Positions 53,601 through 63,284 of a stretch of DNA of 64,000 nucleotides are shown here, one piece after another. The translations under genes were made by a program, and so were the position numbers. The stretch is from Nocardioides sp. URHA0032 (GTDB taxonomy: Bacteria > Actinomycetota > Actinomycetes > Propionibacteriales > Nocardioidaceae): contig NZ_KK211159.1 in assembly GCF_000620645.1 (NCBI RefSeq), positions 579,467-643,466 on the forward strand, in the 5' to 3' direction. Numbering within the stretch: position 1 is the stretch's first letter; every line of letters starts with the position of its first letter. Below the pieces are notes generated by a model. It was given only the letters and a program-made list of their open reading frames with translations, was not told where the DNA came from and did no database searches.

Positions 53601-53965
53601 GCGCCGTGCTCGGCGCCGTCGACGACGACCTGTGGTCGGCGATCGGCGACCCGACGCGCCGGCGGCTGCTGGACCTGCTGCTGGTGGGCGAGGGGACCGC
53701 GACCTCCCTCAGCGCGGAGCTGCCGGTCACCCGCCAGGCGGTGGCGAAGCACCTCGGCGTGCTCGACCGGGTCGGGCTGGTGCGGGGAACGCCCGAGGGC
53801 CGGGAGCGGAAGTACCGCGTCGACGGCGTGCAGCTCGCGGTCGCGGTGGCGCAGCTGGAGTCGGTCGGCTCCGCCTGGGACGCGCGGCTGCGGCGGATCA
53901 AGCGGATCGCGGAGGCGGTCCAGCGGGCGCAGGACTCCCAGGACGTACAGGACGAGAAGGAGTGA
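53597..53965 (+). CDS. ArsR-family transcriptional repressor
   Basis: A 122-residue winged helix-turn-helix protein: DLWSAIGDPTRRRLLDLLLVGEGTATSLSAELPVTRQAVAKHLGVLDRVGLVRGTPEGRERKYRVD. No metal-sensor cysteine pair (CxC) is present, so it is of the non-metal type common with SRPBCC partners. It presumably binds the two dyads upstream of its operon. GTG start overlaps the first SRPBCC stop; the second follows five bases after. Confidence 0.87.
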   Translation: MSAVLGAVDDDLWSAIGDPTRRRLLDLLLVGEGTATSLSAELPVTRQAVAKHLGVLDRVGLVRGTPEGRERKYRVDGVQLAVAVAQLESVGSAWDARLRRIKRIAEAVQRAQDSQDVQDEKE

Positions 53966-53970
53966 TCGAG

Positions 53971-54417
53971 ATGGTGGACATCCTGCACAGCGTCGGCGTG
54001 AAGGCGCCGGCACCCGAGAAGGTGTACGACGTGCTGACGACGATCGACGGATTGGCCGGCTGGTGGACGGAGGAGACGTCGGGCGACGGCGACGCCGGCG
54101 GGACCGTTGCCTTCCGGTTCGGGGACAAGGGCGGCTTCGACATGGAGGTGCTCGAGGCGGTGCCCGGCAAGAGCGTGTCCTGGCGCGTCGTGGACGGGCC
54201 GCCGGAGTGGGTCGGCACGACGATCGACTGGCAGCTGCGCCAGGACGGCGACTGGACCAGGATCCTCTTCGCCCACCGCGGCTGGGCCGAACCCGTCGAG
54301 TTCATGCACCACTGCAGCACCAAGTGGGGCACCTTCCTGATGAGCCTCAAGGCGCTCGTGGAGACCGGGCAGGGGGCACCGGCGCCGCGGGACCTCCGGA
54401 TCACCGATTGGGACTGA
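53971..54417 (+). CDS. SRPBCC-family protein (second)
   Basis: A 148-residue helix-grip protein (SVGVKAPAPEKVYDVLTTIDGLAGWWTEETSGDGDAGGTVAFRF; FAHRGWAEPVEFMHHCSTKWGTFLMSLKALVETG) of the same AHSA1 branch. ATG 53971 follows the ArsR stop by five bases with AAGGAG upstream. Two SRPBCC proteins under one ArsR suggest a stress or detoxification unit whose ligand is not known. The dif-like site begins ten bases after the stop. Confidence 0.85.
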   Translation: MVDILHSVGVKAPAPEKVYDVLTTIDGLAGWWTEETSGDGDAGGTVAFRFGDKGGFDMEVLEAVPGKSVSWRVVDGPPEWVGTTIDWQLRQDGDWTRILFAHRGWAEPVEFMHHCSTKWGTFLMSLKALVETGQGAPAPRDLRITDWD

Positions 54418-54427
54418 TCCCTTCATA

Positions 54428-54455
54428 TGTTGACATAATGTCAGTTATCGGCGAA
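54428..54455 (-). other. dif: Probable dif site (XerC/XerD chromosome-dimer resolution)
   Basis: Read on the minus strand, 54455 to 54428 gives two 11-base arms, TTCGCCGATAA and TTATGTCAACA, around a 6-base spacer CTGACA. The 11-6-11 layout and the TTATGT(T/C)AA half-site match bacterial dif sites, and the first arm ends in the conserved CGATAA of actinobacterial sites. XerCD recombine here to split dimeric chromosomes at the terminus. It is strikingly AT-rich against its surroundings and lies in a gene-free gap. Confidence 0.75.
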
Positions 54456-54504
54456 CCAGCCACGCAGGGCGTTTCCCAGGCAGCGGGGCCGCCGGTGAGC
54501 CACC

Positions 54505-54900
54505 ATGGTGCCCGTGTTCATCCCGGACTGGATGGTTCTGGCCTTCGCCGTGGCCCTGGTCGCGGGGCTGGCGCTCGTTGCCGTTGTGTACGTCGGGCTC
54601 TGGTTGGCATCGGCCGTTCACGGTGCCGCGTTCGCGATGCGTCCTGACGTGCGCCGAGTGAATCGCGAGTACCGCGCGACGCGACACGTGACCCGACCGC
54701 TCGCGCAGCGTGCGCAAGTCATCCGGGCGGCGCATTGGGAACAGGGCCGTCACGTGCCGGACGATGCTCAGGCCGCTTGGCGGGCTCGGCTGCAAGCGGA
54801 CGCGGATGCCTATTGGGAGCAGCATCCGGATGAGACCACGCTGCCGCCCGGGTTCGTGGAAGCCCTGGTGGTCGAGTATCGGGAACGCCCGATGGCCTGA
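54505..54900 (+). CDS. Membrane-anchored hypothetical protein beside the dif site
   Basis: A 131-residue product with one or two N-terminal membrane segments (residues 10-40, VLAFAVALVAGLALVAVVYVGLWLA) and a charged helical tail rich in Arg, Trp and Gln. ATG 54505 has no good ribosome site. It ends four bases before the stop of the convergent Rep fragment, with which it seems to form one unit between dif and the RibD-like gene. No family recognised; it could be a cargo or coat-type protein of an integrated element. Confidence 0.55.
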   Translation: MVPVFIPDWMVLAFAVALVAGLALVAVVYVGLWLASAVHGAAFAMRPDVRRVNREYRATRHVTRPLAQRAQVIRAAHWEQGRHVPDDAQAAWRARLQADADAYWEQHPDETTLPPGFVEALVVEYRERPMA

Positions 54901-54903
54901 GGT

Positions 54904-55419
54904 TCAGGACCAGATGCGGGTGATCCAGGGCGAGGGCTCGCCGGTGGCCTCTGAGAACGCCGCCAGGGACTCGACCTCGGCACGACGGACACCGTCCGGG
55001 ACGAAGCCGCGGGAGAAGTGCCCGACGCGGCCACCGTTGATCCGTAGCGCGTCGTCGGCATCGGTCCGGGAGCCCTTGACGGCGTAGGTCGCGAAGCCCT
55101 TGCCGACGTAGGCGGAGAACTTCGCGCCGGACCTGATCTGGGCGTAGGAGAACCGGGTGCCGAACCCGGCCGAAGTGAGGCGGTGGCGGAGCCAGTCGAA
55201 GTCCAGGCGGTGGCCGTCCTTGACGACGATGTGGGCGTGGGTCATGCCTGCGGCCTTTCCCTGTTCGACGTAGGTCCCGAACGCGCCCAGGGCGACCCCG
55301 TCCCGCTTCGCGGCCTGACGCAGGACCCGGAGCCGGTCTTGGACCTCCGGCCACGGCTCGTCGGCTTCATGAAGGTGCCGTCGACGGCGTAGTGGCGACG
55401 CTTCTGTCGATATGACGGG
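54904..55419 (-). pseudogene. 5'-truncated HUH (rolling-circle) replication initiator
   Basis: From an internal ATG at 55245 the frame gives 113 residues, but it stays open upstream to about 55419 without a convincing start. THAHIVV supplies the HxH (HUH) metal motif, and SAYVGKGFATYAVKG the YxxK catalytic-tyrosine motif of Rep proteins. Upstream residues (LHEADEPWPEVQDRLRVLRQAAKRDG) continue the family's helical region, but the N-terminal motif I is missing, and the open frame ends at the RibD-like gene. It looks like the 3' half of a Rep gene left by a deletion. Confidence 0.6.
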
Positions 55420-55421
55420 GC

Positions 55422-55985
55422 TCAGCGTCTGGTCTCGTACCTGGTGAGCACCACGCCGTCGGGAAACGTCCGGGTCTCCACGAGGTTCAGGTCCACCCAG
55501 CTGTCCAGGGCGGCGAAGAACGGCGTCCCGCCCCCGATCAGGATCGGTGCGGTGGCGAGCACGTACTCGTCGATCAGCCCGGCCCGCATGGCCGCCGCGG
55601 CGAGCGCGGCGCCGCCGATGTCCATGGGGTCACCGTCCTCGGCCTTGAGCCGGGTGATCTCGGCGACCGGGTCGCCGGTGACCAGGCGGGCGTTCCAGTC
55701 GACCGTGCTGGTCGTCGAGGAGAACACCACCTTGGGCATGGCCAGCCAGCGGCCGGCGAACTCGATCTCCGCCGGATCGACGCCGGGTTGCTGCGCGGCG
55801 GTGGGCCAGTGCGAGCTCATCGTCTCCCACAGCCGACGCCCGTACAGCGCCAGGCGCGCCGGACCCACCCGGTCGGACCACCACTGGAACAGCTCGTCGC
55901 TCGGCACGGTCCAGCTGATGTCGGCGCCGGGCGCGGCGATGTAGCCGTCCAGGCTCACGTTCATGCCGTAGGTCAGTTTCCGCAC
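55422..55985 (-). CDS. RibD C-terminal/dihydrofolate reductase-like protein
   Basis: A 187-residue reductase of the RibD_C fold: KLTYGMNVSLDGYIAAPGADISWTVPSDELFQWW, ARLALYGRRLWETM, MDIGGAALAAAAMRAGLIDEYVLATAPILIGGGTPFFAAL. These proteins act as reductases on various substrates and are often labelled dihydrofolate reductase family. GTG 55985 is chosen at the start of the fold. Its stop borders the truncated Rep frame, so the remnant's right end lies here. Confidence 0.83.
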   Translation of the reverse strand: MRKLTYGMNVSLDGYIAAPGADISWTVPSDELFQWWSDRVGPARLALYGRRLWETMSSHWPTAAQQPGVDPAEIEFAGRWLAMPKVVFSSTTSTVDWNARLVTGDPVAEITRLKAEDGDPMDIGGAALAAAAMRAGLIDEYVLATAPILIGGGTPFFAALDSWVDLNLVETRTFPDGVVLTRYETRR

Positions 55986-56079
55986 GGCGTCAGCCTTGCA
56001 GATGTTCGTCGTCCTGCCGAGGTGCCGGAGCGTCACGAGCCGCGCGGCTCGGGGCGTCCGTGCTGACTACCGTGGTGTC

Positions 56080-56484
56080 GTGGCCCACCCACCGACGTAC
56101 GACGAGGGCCCGGCCCTCGCGCGGCTCCGGGAGATCGCACTGGCGCTGCCGGACGCGGCGGAGAAGCTGTCCCACGGCAGCCTGGCCTTCTACACGACCA
56201 AGGTGTTCGCGTACTTCGGCGGCAGCGAGAAGGTCGGCGACGGCCACATCCGCCACCGGTCGTCCGTGCTCGTCCGGGCCGACCCGATCGAGCTGCCGGC
56301 GCTGCGCGAGTCCCCCACGTGCTACCTGCCGATGTACCTCGGCGTCGCGGGCTGGGTCGGCGTCCATCTCGACCGCGACCCGGACTGGGACGAGGTCGCC
56401 GAGCTCGTCGAGACGTCCTACCGCCTGACCGCCGGCCCTCGCCGGGTGCAACGTCTGGATGCGCCTCGCGGTGGTACTCCCTGA
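56080..56484 (+). CDS. MmcQ/YjbR family protein
   Basis: A 134-residue DNA-binding-like protein (YDEGPALARLREIALALPDAAEKLSHGSLAFYTTKVFAYFGG; YLPMYLGVAGWVGVHLDRDPDWDEVAELVETSYRLTAG) of the CyaY-like MmcQ/YjbR fold; function is poorly known. A -10 box TACCGT (56070-56075 region) lies directly before GTG 56080, so the gene is leaderless. It is divergent from the RibD-like gene. Confidence 0.85.
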   Translation: MAHPPTYDEGPALARLREIALALPDAAEKLSHGSLAFYTTKVFAYFGGSEKVGDGHIRHRSSVLVRADPIELPALRESPTCYLPMYLGVAGWVGVHLDRDPDWDEVAELVETSYRLTAGPRRVQRLDAPRGGTP

Positions 56485-56530
56485 CGAAAATGCTCTCCGT
56501 ACGGCGTGTCGCAGGCAGTTGAGTCAGGGA

Positions 56531-58882
<2,352 letters not shown>

Positions 58883-58886
58883 GCGG

Positions 58887-59123
58887 TCAATCCTCCGGGA
58901 GTGCGGCGAAGGCCTTCTTGGTGTGCTTGTACCAGCCCATCCCCTTGAGGGGGTGCTTCCAGCGGCCCTTCATGTCCTTCAGGGCCGCCTCGTGGTCGGT
59001 CTGTCCGTCGGCGACCGCCTCGCGCAGGTGCTTGTCCTGCGCCTTGATCACGTCGTCGGCGGTCTCGCCACGCAGCCGCAGGTCGCAGGCGCCACCGAGC
59101 TGGGCGCACGTCATCGTCTTCAC
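58887..59123 (-). CDS. DUF1059-like small protein
   Basis: A 78-residue protein with two cysteines (TCAQLGGACDLRLRGETADDVIKAQDKHLREAVADG), as in the DUF1059 family, plus an acidic/basic C-terminal tail. It ends four bases before the UvrA-like start and begins one base after the VOC stop, so it is in the same operon. Function unknown. Confidence 0.72.
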   Translation of the reverse strand: MKTMTCAQLGGACDLRLRGETADDVIKAQDKHLREAVADGQTDHEAALKDMKGRWKHPLKGMGWYKHTKKAFAALPED

Positions 59124-59124
59124 C

Positions 59125-59535
59125 TCAGCGCACCTCCTGGATCCGGACCATGTTGCCGGCGGGGTCGCGGAAGGCGCAGTCGCGGATGCCGTACGGCTGC
59201 TCGGTCGGCTCCTGCACCACCTCGGCGTCGGTGGCCTGGACGTGGTCGAAGGCGGCGTCGAGGTCGTCGGTCGCGAGCATGATCCAGCCGTAGGTGCCCT
59301 TGGCCATCATCTCCCTGACGGTGACGCGCTCCGCGTCGGTGATGCCGGGGTTCGCGGCAGCCGGCCCGAGCAGGATGCAGGTCTCGGGCTGGTTCGCCGG
59401 GCCGACCGTGATCCAGCGCATGGTGCCGCTGCCGACGTCGGTCCGGACCTCGAAGCCGAGGGCGTCACGGTAGAAGGCCAGCGACGCCTCGGGGTCGTCG
59501 TGCGGCAGCGCCGCGGTGTGAATGGTGATGTCCAT
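59125..59535 (-). CDS. VOC-family protein (glyoxalase-like)
   Basis: A 136-residue single VOC domain: IHTAALPHDDPEASLAFYRDALGFEVRTDVG and GIRDCAFRDPAGNMVRIQE supply the core strands and the terminal Glu; PEASLAFYRDALGF is the family signature. ATG 59535 lies five bases after the AraC stop. The operon context (AraC, DUF1059, UvrA-like) suggests a resistance or detoxification role; the ligand is not known. Confidence 0.85.
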   Translation of the reverse strand: MDITIHTAALPHDDPEASLAFYRDALGFEVRTDVGSGTMRWITVGPANQPETCILLGPAAANPGITDAERVTVREMMAKGTYGWIMLATDDLDAAFDHVQATDAEVVQEPTEQPYGIRDCAFRDPAGNMVRIQEVR

Positions 59536-59540
59536 GGGAC

Positions 59541-59990
59541 TCACGCTAGTAGCGGGTCCCGGACCGACGCTTCTCGATTCCTGACCGGTCTGGTGACCTG
59601 CTTGACGACGCACTGCGGGATCCCGGCGACGTCGTCCGCGGCCCGCCGCCGGTACTCGCTCGGTGGCATCCCGACGAGCTCGGTGAAGCGGGTGCTGAAC
59701 GTGCCCAGCGACTGGCAGCCGACCTGGAAGCACACCTCCGTGACGCTCAGGTCGCCACGGCGGAGCAGTGCCATCGCCCGCTCGATCCTCCGGGTCATGA
59801 GGTAGCTGTACGGCGACTCGCCGTACGCCGCCTTGAACTGGCGGCTCAGGTGCCCGGCGGACATGTGCACGTCGAGCGCCAGCGCCTCGACGTCGAGCGG
59901 CTGGGCGTACTCCCGGTCCATCCGGTCGCGCACCCGACGCAGGAGCGCTAGGTCGCGGAGCCGCTCGGCCTCGCCCGATCTGCTGGTCAC
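59541..59990 (-). CDS. AraC-family transcriptional regulator
   Basis: A 149-residue protein that is almost only the DNA-binding domain: two helix-turn-helix units (LDVEALALDVHMSAGHLSRQFKAAYGESPYSYLMTRRIERAMALLRRGDLSVTEVCFQVGCQSLGTFSTRFTELVGMPPSEYRRR). Lacking a sensor domain, it may act by abundance, as MarA and SoxS do. GTG 59990 is the first start of the operon AraC-VOC-DUF1059-UvrA-like. Confidence 0.87.
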   Translation of the reverse strand: MTSRSGEAERLRDLALLRRVRDRMDREYAQPLDVEALALDVHMSAGHLSRQFKAAYGESPYSYLMTRRIERAMALLRRGDLSVTEVCFQVGCQSLGTFSTRFTELVGMPPSEYRRRAADDVAGIPQCVVKQVTRPVRNREASVRDPLLA

Positions 59991-59992
59991 GC

Positions 59993-60331
59993 TCAGATCC
60001 TGCCACCGGTCACGTCGCGCATCACGATGTCCACCGTGAACGGCGCGGTGTGCGCGCGGGGCAGCCCGCGCGACGGAGGAGCCACGACGCGGAGGGTGCG
60101 CTCGGTCAGCCGGTTCCCCGAGGGGACGGAGAACCGGAACCAGCCCGTACGCCGGGTCGGCTCCTTCGCCAGACGGTGCCACTCCCCCGGGCCGGTGCGC
60201 TGCTCCAGCAGCAGCGTGCGCGGAGCGCCCGCCACGACCGCGTGCCCGTGCACCGCGATCCAGTCGTCGATCGGCACCGTCGCCGGGGCGTGGGCGGTGA
60301 GGGCAGCGGCCACGACGAGCGCCGCGATCAC
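59993..60331 (-). CDS. Secreted hypothetical protein
   Basis: A 112-residue product with a short signal-like helix (residues 1-18, VIAALVVAAALTAHA) and a beta-rich body (VPIDDWIAVHGHAVVAGAPRTLLLEQRTGPGEWHRLAKEPTRRTGWFRFSVP) like a small immunoglobulin-type adhesion domain. GTG 60331 overlaps the stop of the lipoprotein gene (GTGA), so both are exported from one mRNA. No family recognised. Confidence 0.68.
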   Translation of the reverse strand: MIAALVVAAALTAHAPATVPIDDWIAVHGHAVVAGAPRTLLLEQRTGPGEWHRLAKEPTRRTGWFRFSVPSGNRLTERTLRVVAPPSRGLPRAHTAPFTVDIVMRDVTGGRI

Positions 60332-60711
60332 GACAGCTCGTCCTCGCAGCCCGAGGCCGCGTCGGTCGCCTCGTTCACGACGTAGCCGCCGGAGGTCGTG
60401 CGCACCGCGGACACCCACCAGCCGTCGCCCTCGACGTTGGTGATCACCACGGCCGCGGGGTCCTTGTCACCCTGGTCCTTCACGGTCCAGCCCTCGTCGG
60501 GCGGTGCCTGGTCGAAGCCCTCGTGCGAGCCGAGCCAGACCTCCAGCGCCTGGATCGGGCTCTTCGCGCCGTCCTGGTCCAGGGAGGCGTGGTACGCCCG
60601 CCCGGTGCAGTCGTCGTCCCCGGAGCAGCCGGTGACCAGGATCCCGGTCAGGAGCACGGCCAGGGGCACGGGGAGCAGCAGGCGCACGCGGGAGAACACG
60701 GTCCACAGCAT
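60328..60711 (-). CDS. Putative lipoprotein
   Basis: A 127-residue product. The lipobox LVTGC (C29) ends a signal peptide starting at ATG 60711; a longer in-frame start would add 27 polar residues. The mature part (CTGRAYHASLDQDGAKSPIQALEVWLGSHEGFDQAPPDEGW) has two more cysteines and a beta-rich C-terminal half. Function unknown; it is coupled to the small secreted protein downstream. Confidence 0.72.
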   Translation of the reverse strand: MLWTVFSRVRLLLPVPLAVLLTGILVTGCSGDDDCTGRAYHASLDQDGAKSPIQALEVWLGSHEGFDQAPPDEGWTVKDQGDKDPAAVVITNVEGDGWWVSAVRTTSGGYVVNEATDAASGCEDELS

Positions 60712-60830
60712 GGGCCACGCCTGCCGCGACGTCCGGCAGGTCCGACACCCGTGGCCCGGACGGGCCATCCGGTGACCACCCGTCCGGGGCATTGTCCCGG
60801 AAACACCGCACAGGGTGCCGACAGCTTCCT

Positions 60831-60836
60831 TACCGT
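60831..60836 (+). promoter_or_regulatory. -10 box of the small CxxC gene
   Basis: TACCGT (60831-60836) would start transcription at about 60843, right at the 5' strand of the three-way-junction stem. No clear -35 box is seen. Confidence 0.4.
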
Positions 60837-60840
60837 CGAT

Positions 60841-60896
60841 GGGCGATGTATCCGACGGCTTCGGCTGATCTCCTCAGGGAGTAAGGATCATCGCCC
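60841..60896 (+). promoter_or_regulatory. Three-way-junction 5' leader before the CxxC protein gene
   Basis: GGGCGATG (60841-60848) pairs with CATCGCCC (60889-60896) and, past a one-base bulge, ATCC (60850-60853) with GGAT (60885-60888), a 12-bp closing stem. Inside it are a UUCG-capped hairpin (CGGC/GCTG, 60856-60867) and a second hairpin CTCC-TCAG-GGAG (60870-60881). The leader ends about 25 bases before an AGGAGG ribosome site. The compact fold suggests a structured, possibly regulatory, RNA. Confidence 0.5.
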
Positions 60897-60934
60897 AGGG
60901 GGGCACCATCCAGAGAGCGAGAGGAGGTAGAACC

Positions 60935-61090
60935 ATGTGGGACACCGTCCAGACGAACGGCCAGCACCTGACGCACGACATGCCGTGCCCACATTGCGGC
61001 CACGCCCTCCACACCTACCTCGACTGTGGGGACGGGTGTGACTGCGTGCCGCTGCGGCCGAGCAAGTACGCCGTGCTCGTCTCCGTCTGA
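60935..61090 (+). CDS. Small CxxC zinc-ribbon-like protein
   Basis: A 51-residue product. PCPHCGHALHTYLDCGDGCDCVPLRP holds two CxxC pairs (CPHC; CDC with a nearby C) and several histidines, enough for a zinc or copper site. ATG 60935 has an excellent ribosome site (AGGAGG) and follows the structured leader. It is a real gene by these signs despite its size. Its partner and function are unknown; it may chelate metal or act as a regulator. Confidence 0.7.
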   Translation: MWDTVQTNGQHLTHDMPCPHCGHALHTYLDCGDGCDCVPLRPSKYAVLVSV

Positions 61091-61166
61091 TCACAGGATC
61101 CACCCGTTCGATCCTCTCCCAGACCCCTCACCAGGAGCGTCGGCGAGGGCGCAGCGTCTCGGCGCC

Positions 61167-62843
61167 TCAGCCGACGGGGTCGACGGTCGCCACCCGCTTG
61201 AGCACGGGCAGTTCCGGGCGACCGTCGACCTCCCCGGCCACCCACCACATGCGCAGTCCGGCGGGCGCGAGCTCGAGCACCGCCAGGTTGTTGTCGTACC
61301 AGGGTCCCTGGGTCACCGTCCATCGGAGCGGCTCCAGCGGCACCCGGCCGGACAGCGACATCAGCCGGCCGAGCAGGCCCGTCACCCGCTTCGAGGCGCC
61401 CGCGGTGAACCGCTGCATCACCTTCGGCAGCGGGTTGCGGATCGGCGAGCACACCGCCTGGAGGATCCGGCTGGCCACCATGCCGTCGCGCGGCCACGCC
61501 TCCGCGACGTAGCTGTGGTGCACGTCGCCGGACAGGAACGTCACCGTCCGCGGCGGCCGGCCACGCTTGCCGGAGGCGACCTCCAGCACGATGCCGGCCA
61601 GGTCGCGGAACCCGTGCTGGAACGCCGCCCAGTGCTCCAGGTCGGCGCGCTCCCGGGCCGTCTCGCCCAGCCACCGGCCCGGTGGGCCCCAGGCGCCCTC
61701 GGCGATCGACTCGCTGAACGACTCGATGTGGTGCAGCCCCGGTGCGAGCAGGAACGGCAAGGAGGTCCCGATCAGCAGGTGGTCGACGTCGCCCTGCAGC
61801 TGCTCGTCGACCCACGCCAGCTCGGCGTCGTCCAGCATCGACCGCTGGTCCGGCTGCAGGACCCGCGCGGCCCGCGAGTCGACCACGACCAGCCGGGCCT
61901 GGGTGTCGAAGTCCCGCGCGAAGCTCCAGCGGTAGGAGTCGGGGTGCGCGTCGGCGGCCTCGGCGAGCGCGTCGAGCTCGACGGTGATGTCGAGCTCGTC
62001 CTCGCCGTCGTAGGTGGTGATGCGCTGCCACAGCTCGTCGCTCGCCCGGTCCTCGGGGGCCAGGTTGCCCAGGTGCTGGTAGACCCAGTACGAGCCGAGC
62101 CCGCCGACGATCCGGTCGTGCCACCAGCCGGTCGCGTCCATCCGCTGCTTCCACGACCAGCTGGTGTTCCAGTCGTCGCGGATGTCGTGGTCGTCGAAGA
62201 TCATCGCGCTCGGGAGCGTCGAGAGCAGCCACCGGTTCGCGGGCTCCCCCCACGCGATCGAGTAGAGGTGGGCGTACTCCTCGTAGTCCTTGAGCTCCCA
62301 CCAGGGAGCCTGCTCGGGGTCGCGTCGCTGCGCGATGAACTCACGCATCTCGTCGCTGGTCTCGTCGGCGTACACCTGGTCGCCCAGGAACAGCACCAGG
62401 TCCGGCCAGCGCTCGTCGTCGTCGGACCAGCTCGCGGTCCTCCCCGCCATGAACAGCGCGTACGCGCGAAGCGCGTCCACGCCGAACTCGGCGTTGCCCT
62501 CCGCGTCGTGCGGCACGCTGACCCGGCACGACCCGAACGCGAGCCGCAGCGGCTTGGCGTACTCGAGGGTCGGGATCACCGAGGGCGGGAAGTCGGCGAG
62601 CTCCGGGTCGTCGGAGGGCCAGGCCCGGGCGCCGTCCACGTCGACGGTGTACTCGGTGTGTGACCCGGTCGGCAGGCCGGTCACCTCCACGAGGGCGTAG
62701 TGGTGCCCGTGCGCGGCGAACGTCGGGGCGGATGCGGTGCGCTCCCCCGCGGTGACGGTCACGACGGCGGCGCCGTCCGTCTCGACCCAGATCGTGGCCG
62801 AGGTGTCGTCGACGTGGCGGAGGAGTGGCCCGAGCATCAGCAC
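61167..62843 (-). CDS. PhoD-like alkaline phosphatase family protein
   Basis: A 558-residue metallophosphatase. FGSCRVS, FLGDQVYADE, FDDHDIRDDWN and FLSGDVHHSY are the conserved metal-binding blocks of the PhoD family, which hydrolyses phosphate mono- and diesters. It lacks a Tat or Sec signal, so this member is probably intracellular. A -10 box TAGGTT (62856-62851) lies seven bases before GTG 62843, so it is leaderless. It is divergent from the small membrane-protein gene. Confidence 0.87.
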   Translation of the reverse strand: MLMLGPLLRHVDDTSATIWVETDGAAVVTVTAGERTASAPTFAAHGHHYALVEVTGLPTGSHTEYTVDVDGARAWPSDDPELADFPPSVIPTLEYAKPLRLAFGSCRVSVPHDAEGNAEFGVDALRAYALFMAGRTASWSDDDERWPDLVLFLGDQVYADETSDEMREFIAQRRDPEQAPWWELKDYEEYAHLYSIAWGEPANRWLLSTLPSAMIFDDHDIRDDWNTSWSWKQRMDATGWWHDRIVGGLGSYWVYQHLGNLAPEDRASDELWQRITTYDGEDELDITVELDALAEAADAHPDSYRWSFARDFDTQARLVVVDSRAARVLQPDQRSMLDDAELAWVDEQLQGDVDHLLIGTSLPFLLAPGLHHIESFSESIAEGAWGPPGRWLGETARERADLEHWAAFQHGFRDLAGIVLEVASGKRGRPPRTVTFLSGDVHHSYVAEAWPRDGMVASRILQAVCSPIRNPLPKVMQRFTAGASKRVTGLLGRLMSLSGRVPLEPLRWTVTQGPWYDNNLAVLELAPAGLRMWWVAGEVDGRPELPVLKRVATVDPVG

Positions 62844-62850
62844 GGTCCCG

Positions 62851-62863
62851 AACCTAATACCCT
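62851..62863. promoter_or_regulatory. Back-to-back leaderless promoters for PhoD and membrane-protein genes
   Basis: On the minus strand -10 TAGGTT (62856-62851) is seven bases before GTG 62843; on the plus strand -10 TACCCT (62858-62863) is six bases before ATG 62870. The two boxes are one base apart, so polymerase cannot occupy both at once. Confidence 0.6.
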
Positions 62864-62869
62864 TCTCGC

Positions 62870-63274
62870 ATGTCGACTCCCGTGAAGCGCCCGGACGCCA
62901 CGCCTGCGGTTCCCGTCGCGCCCGCCACCCCGCTCGAGCCGGTGCCGGTGCTGCGCCCGTTCGGCTGGTTGCTCATCGTCGCGGCCTCGGTGGGCCTGAT
63001 CCTCGCCACCTGGGCTCTCTACCCGATCGACGGGACCGGTATGTGGGCCGGCTACCGCGACGGGTTCACCGCCACCGTGGTGCTCGTGTGCGCGATGGCG
63101 CTCAACACCTCGCTGCCGAAGCGGCCGCTGCTGGGCGTGGCCGCGCTGGCCGGGATCCTGCTCATCCTGTTCGCGGTGTTCCTCGACGACCCGACGAAGG
63201 TCTTCGTCGCCGAGCTCGCCGCGGGTGTGGTGATGCTCGCCGGCGCCATGATCTACGGCGCCGGCGACCGCTGA
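62870..63274 (+). CDS. Small integral membrane protein
   Basis: A 134-residue product with a proline-rich cytoplasmic start and four hydrophobic segments (about 29-49, 62-80, 87-103 and 110-130; WLLIVAASVGLILATWALYP; FTATVVLVCAMALNTSL; GVAALAGILLILFAVFL; VAELAAGVVMLAGAMIYG). No family recognised. It is leaderless, facing away from the phosphatase gene. Confidence 0.7.
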   Translation: MSTPVKRPDATPAVPVAPATPLEPVPVLRPFGWLLIVAASVGLILATWALYPIDGTGMWAGYRDGFTATVVLVCAMALNTSLPKRPLLGVAALAGILLILFAVFLDDPTKVFVAELAAGVVMLAGAMIYGAGDR

Positions 63275-63284
63275 CCCGGTCCGG

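Noticed and set aside
55402-55416. Second dif arm at the right edge of the element
   Set aside because: TTCTGTCGATATGAC shares only CGATA and TGAC with the dif arm; too weak to annotate.
54428-55420. Foreign DNA from base composition
   Set aside because: A rough hand count gives GC near 69% for 54541-54900, only slightly below neighbours; composition alone does not support transfer.
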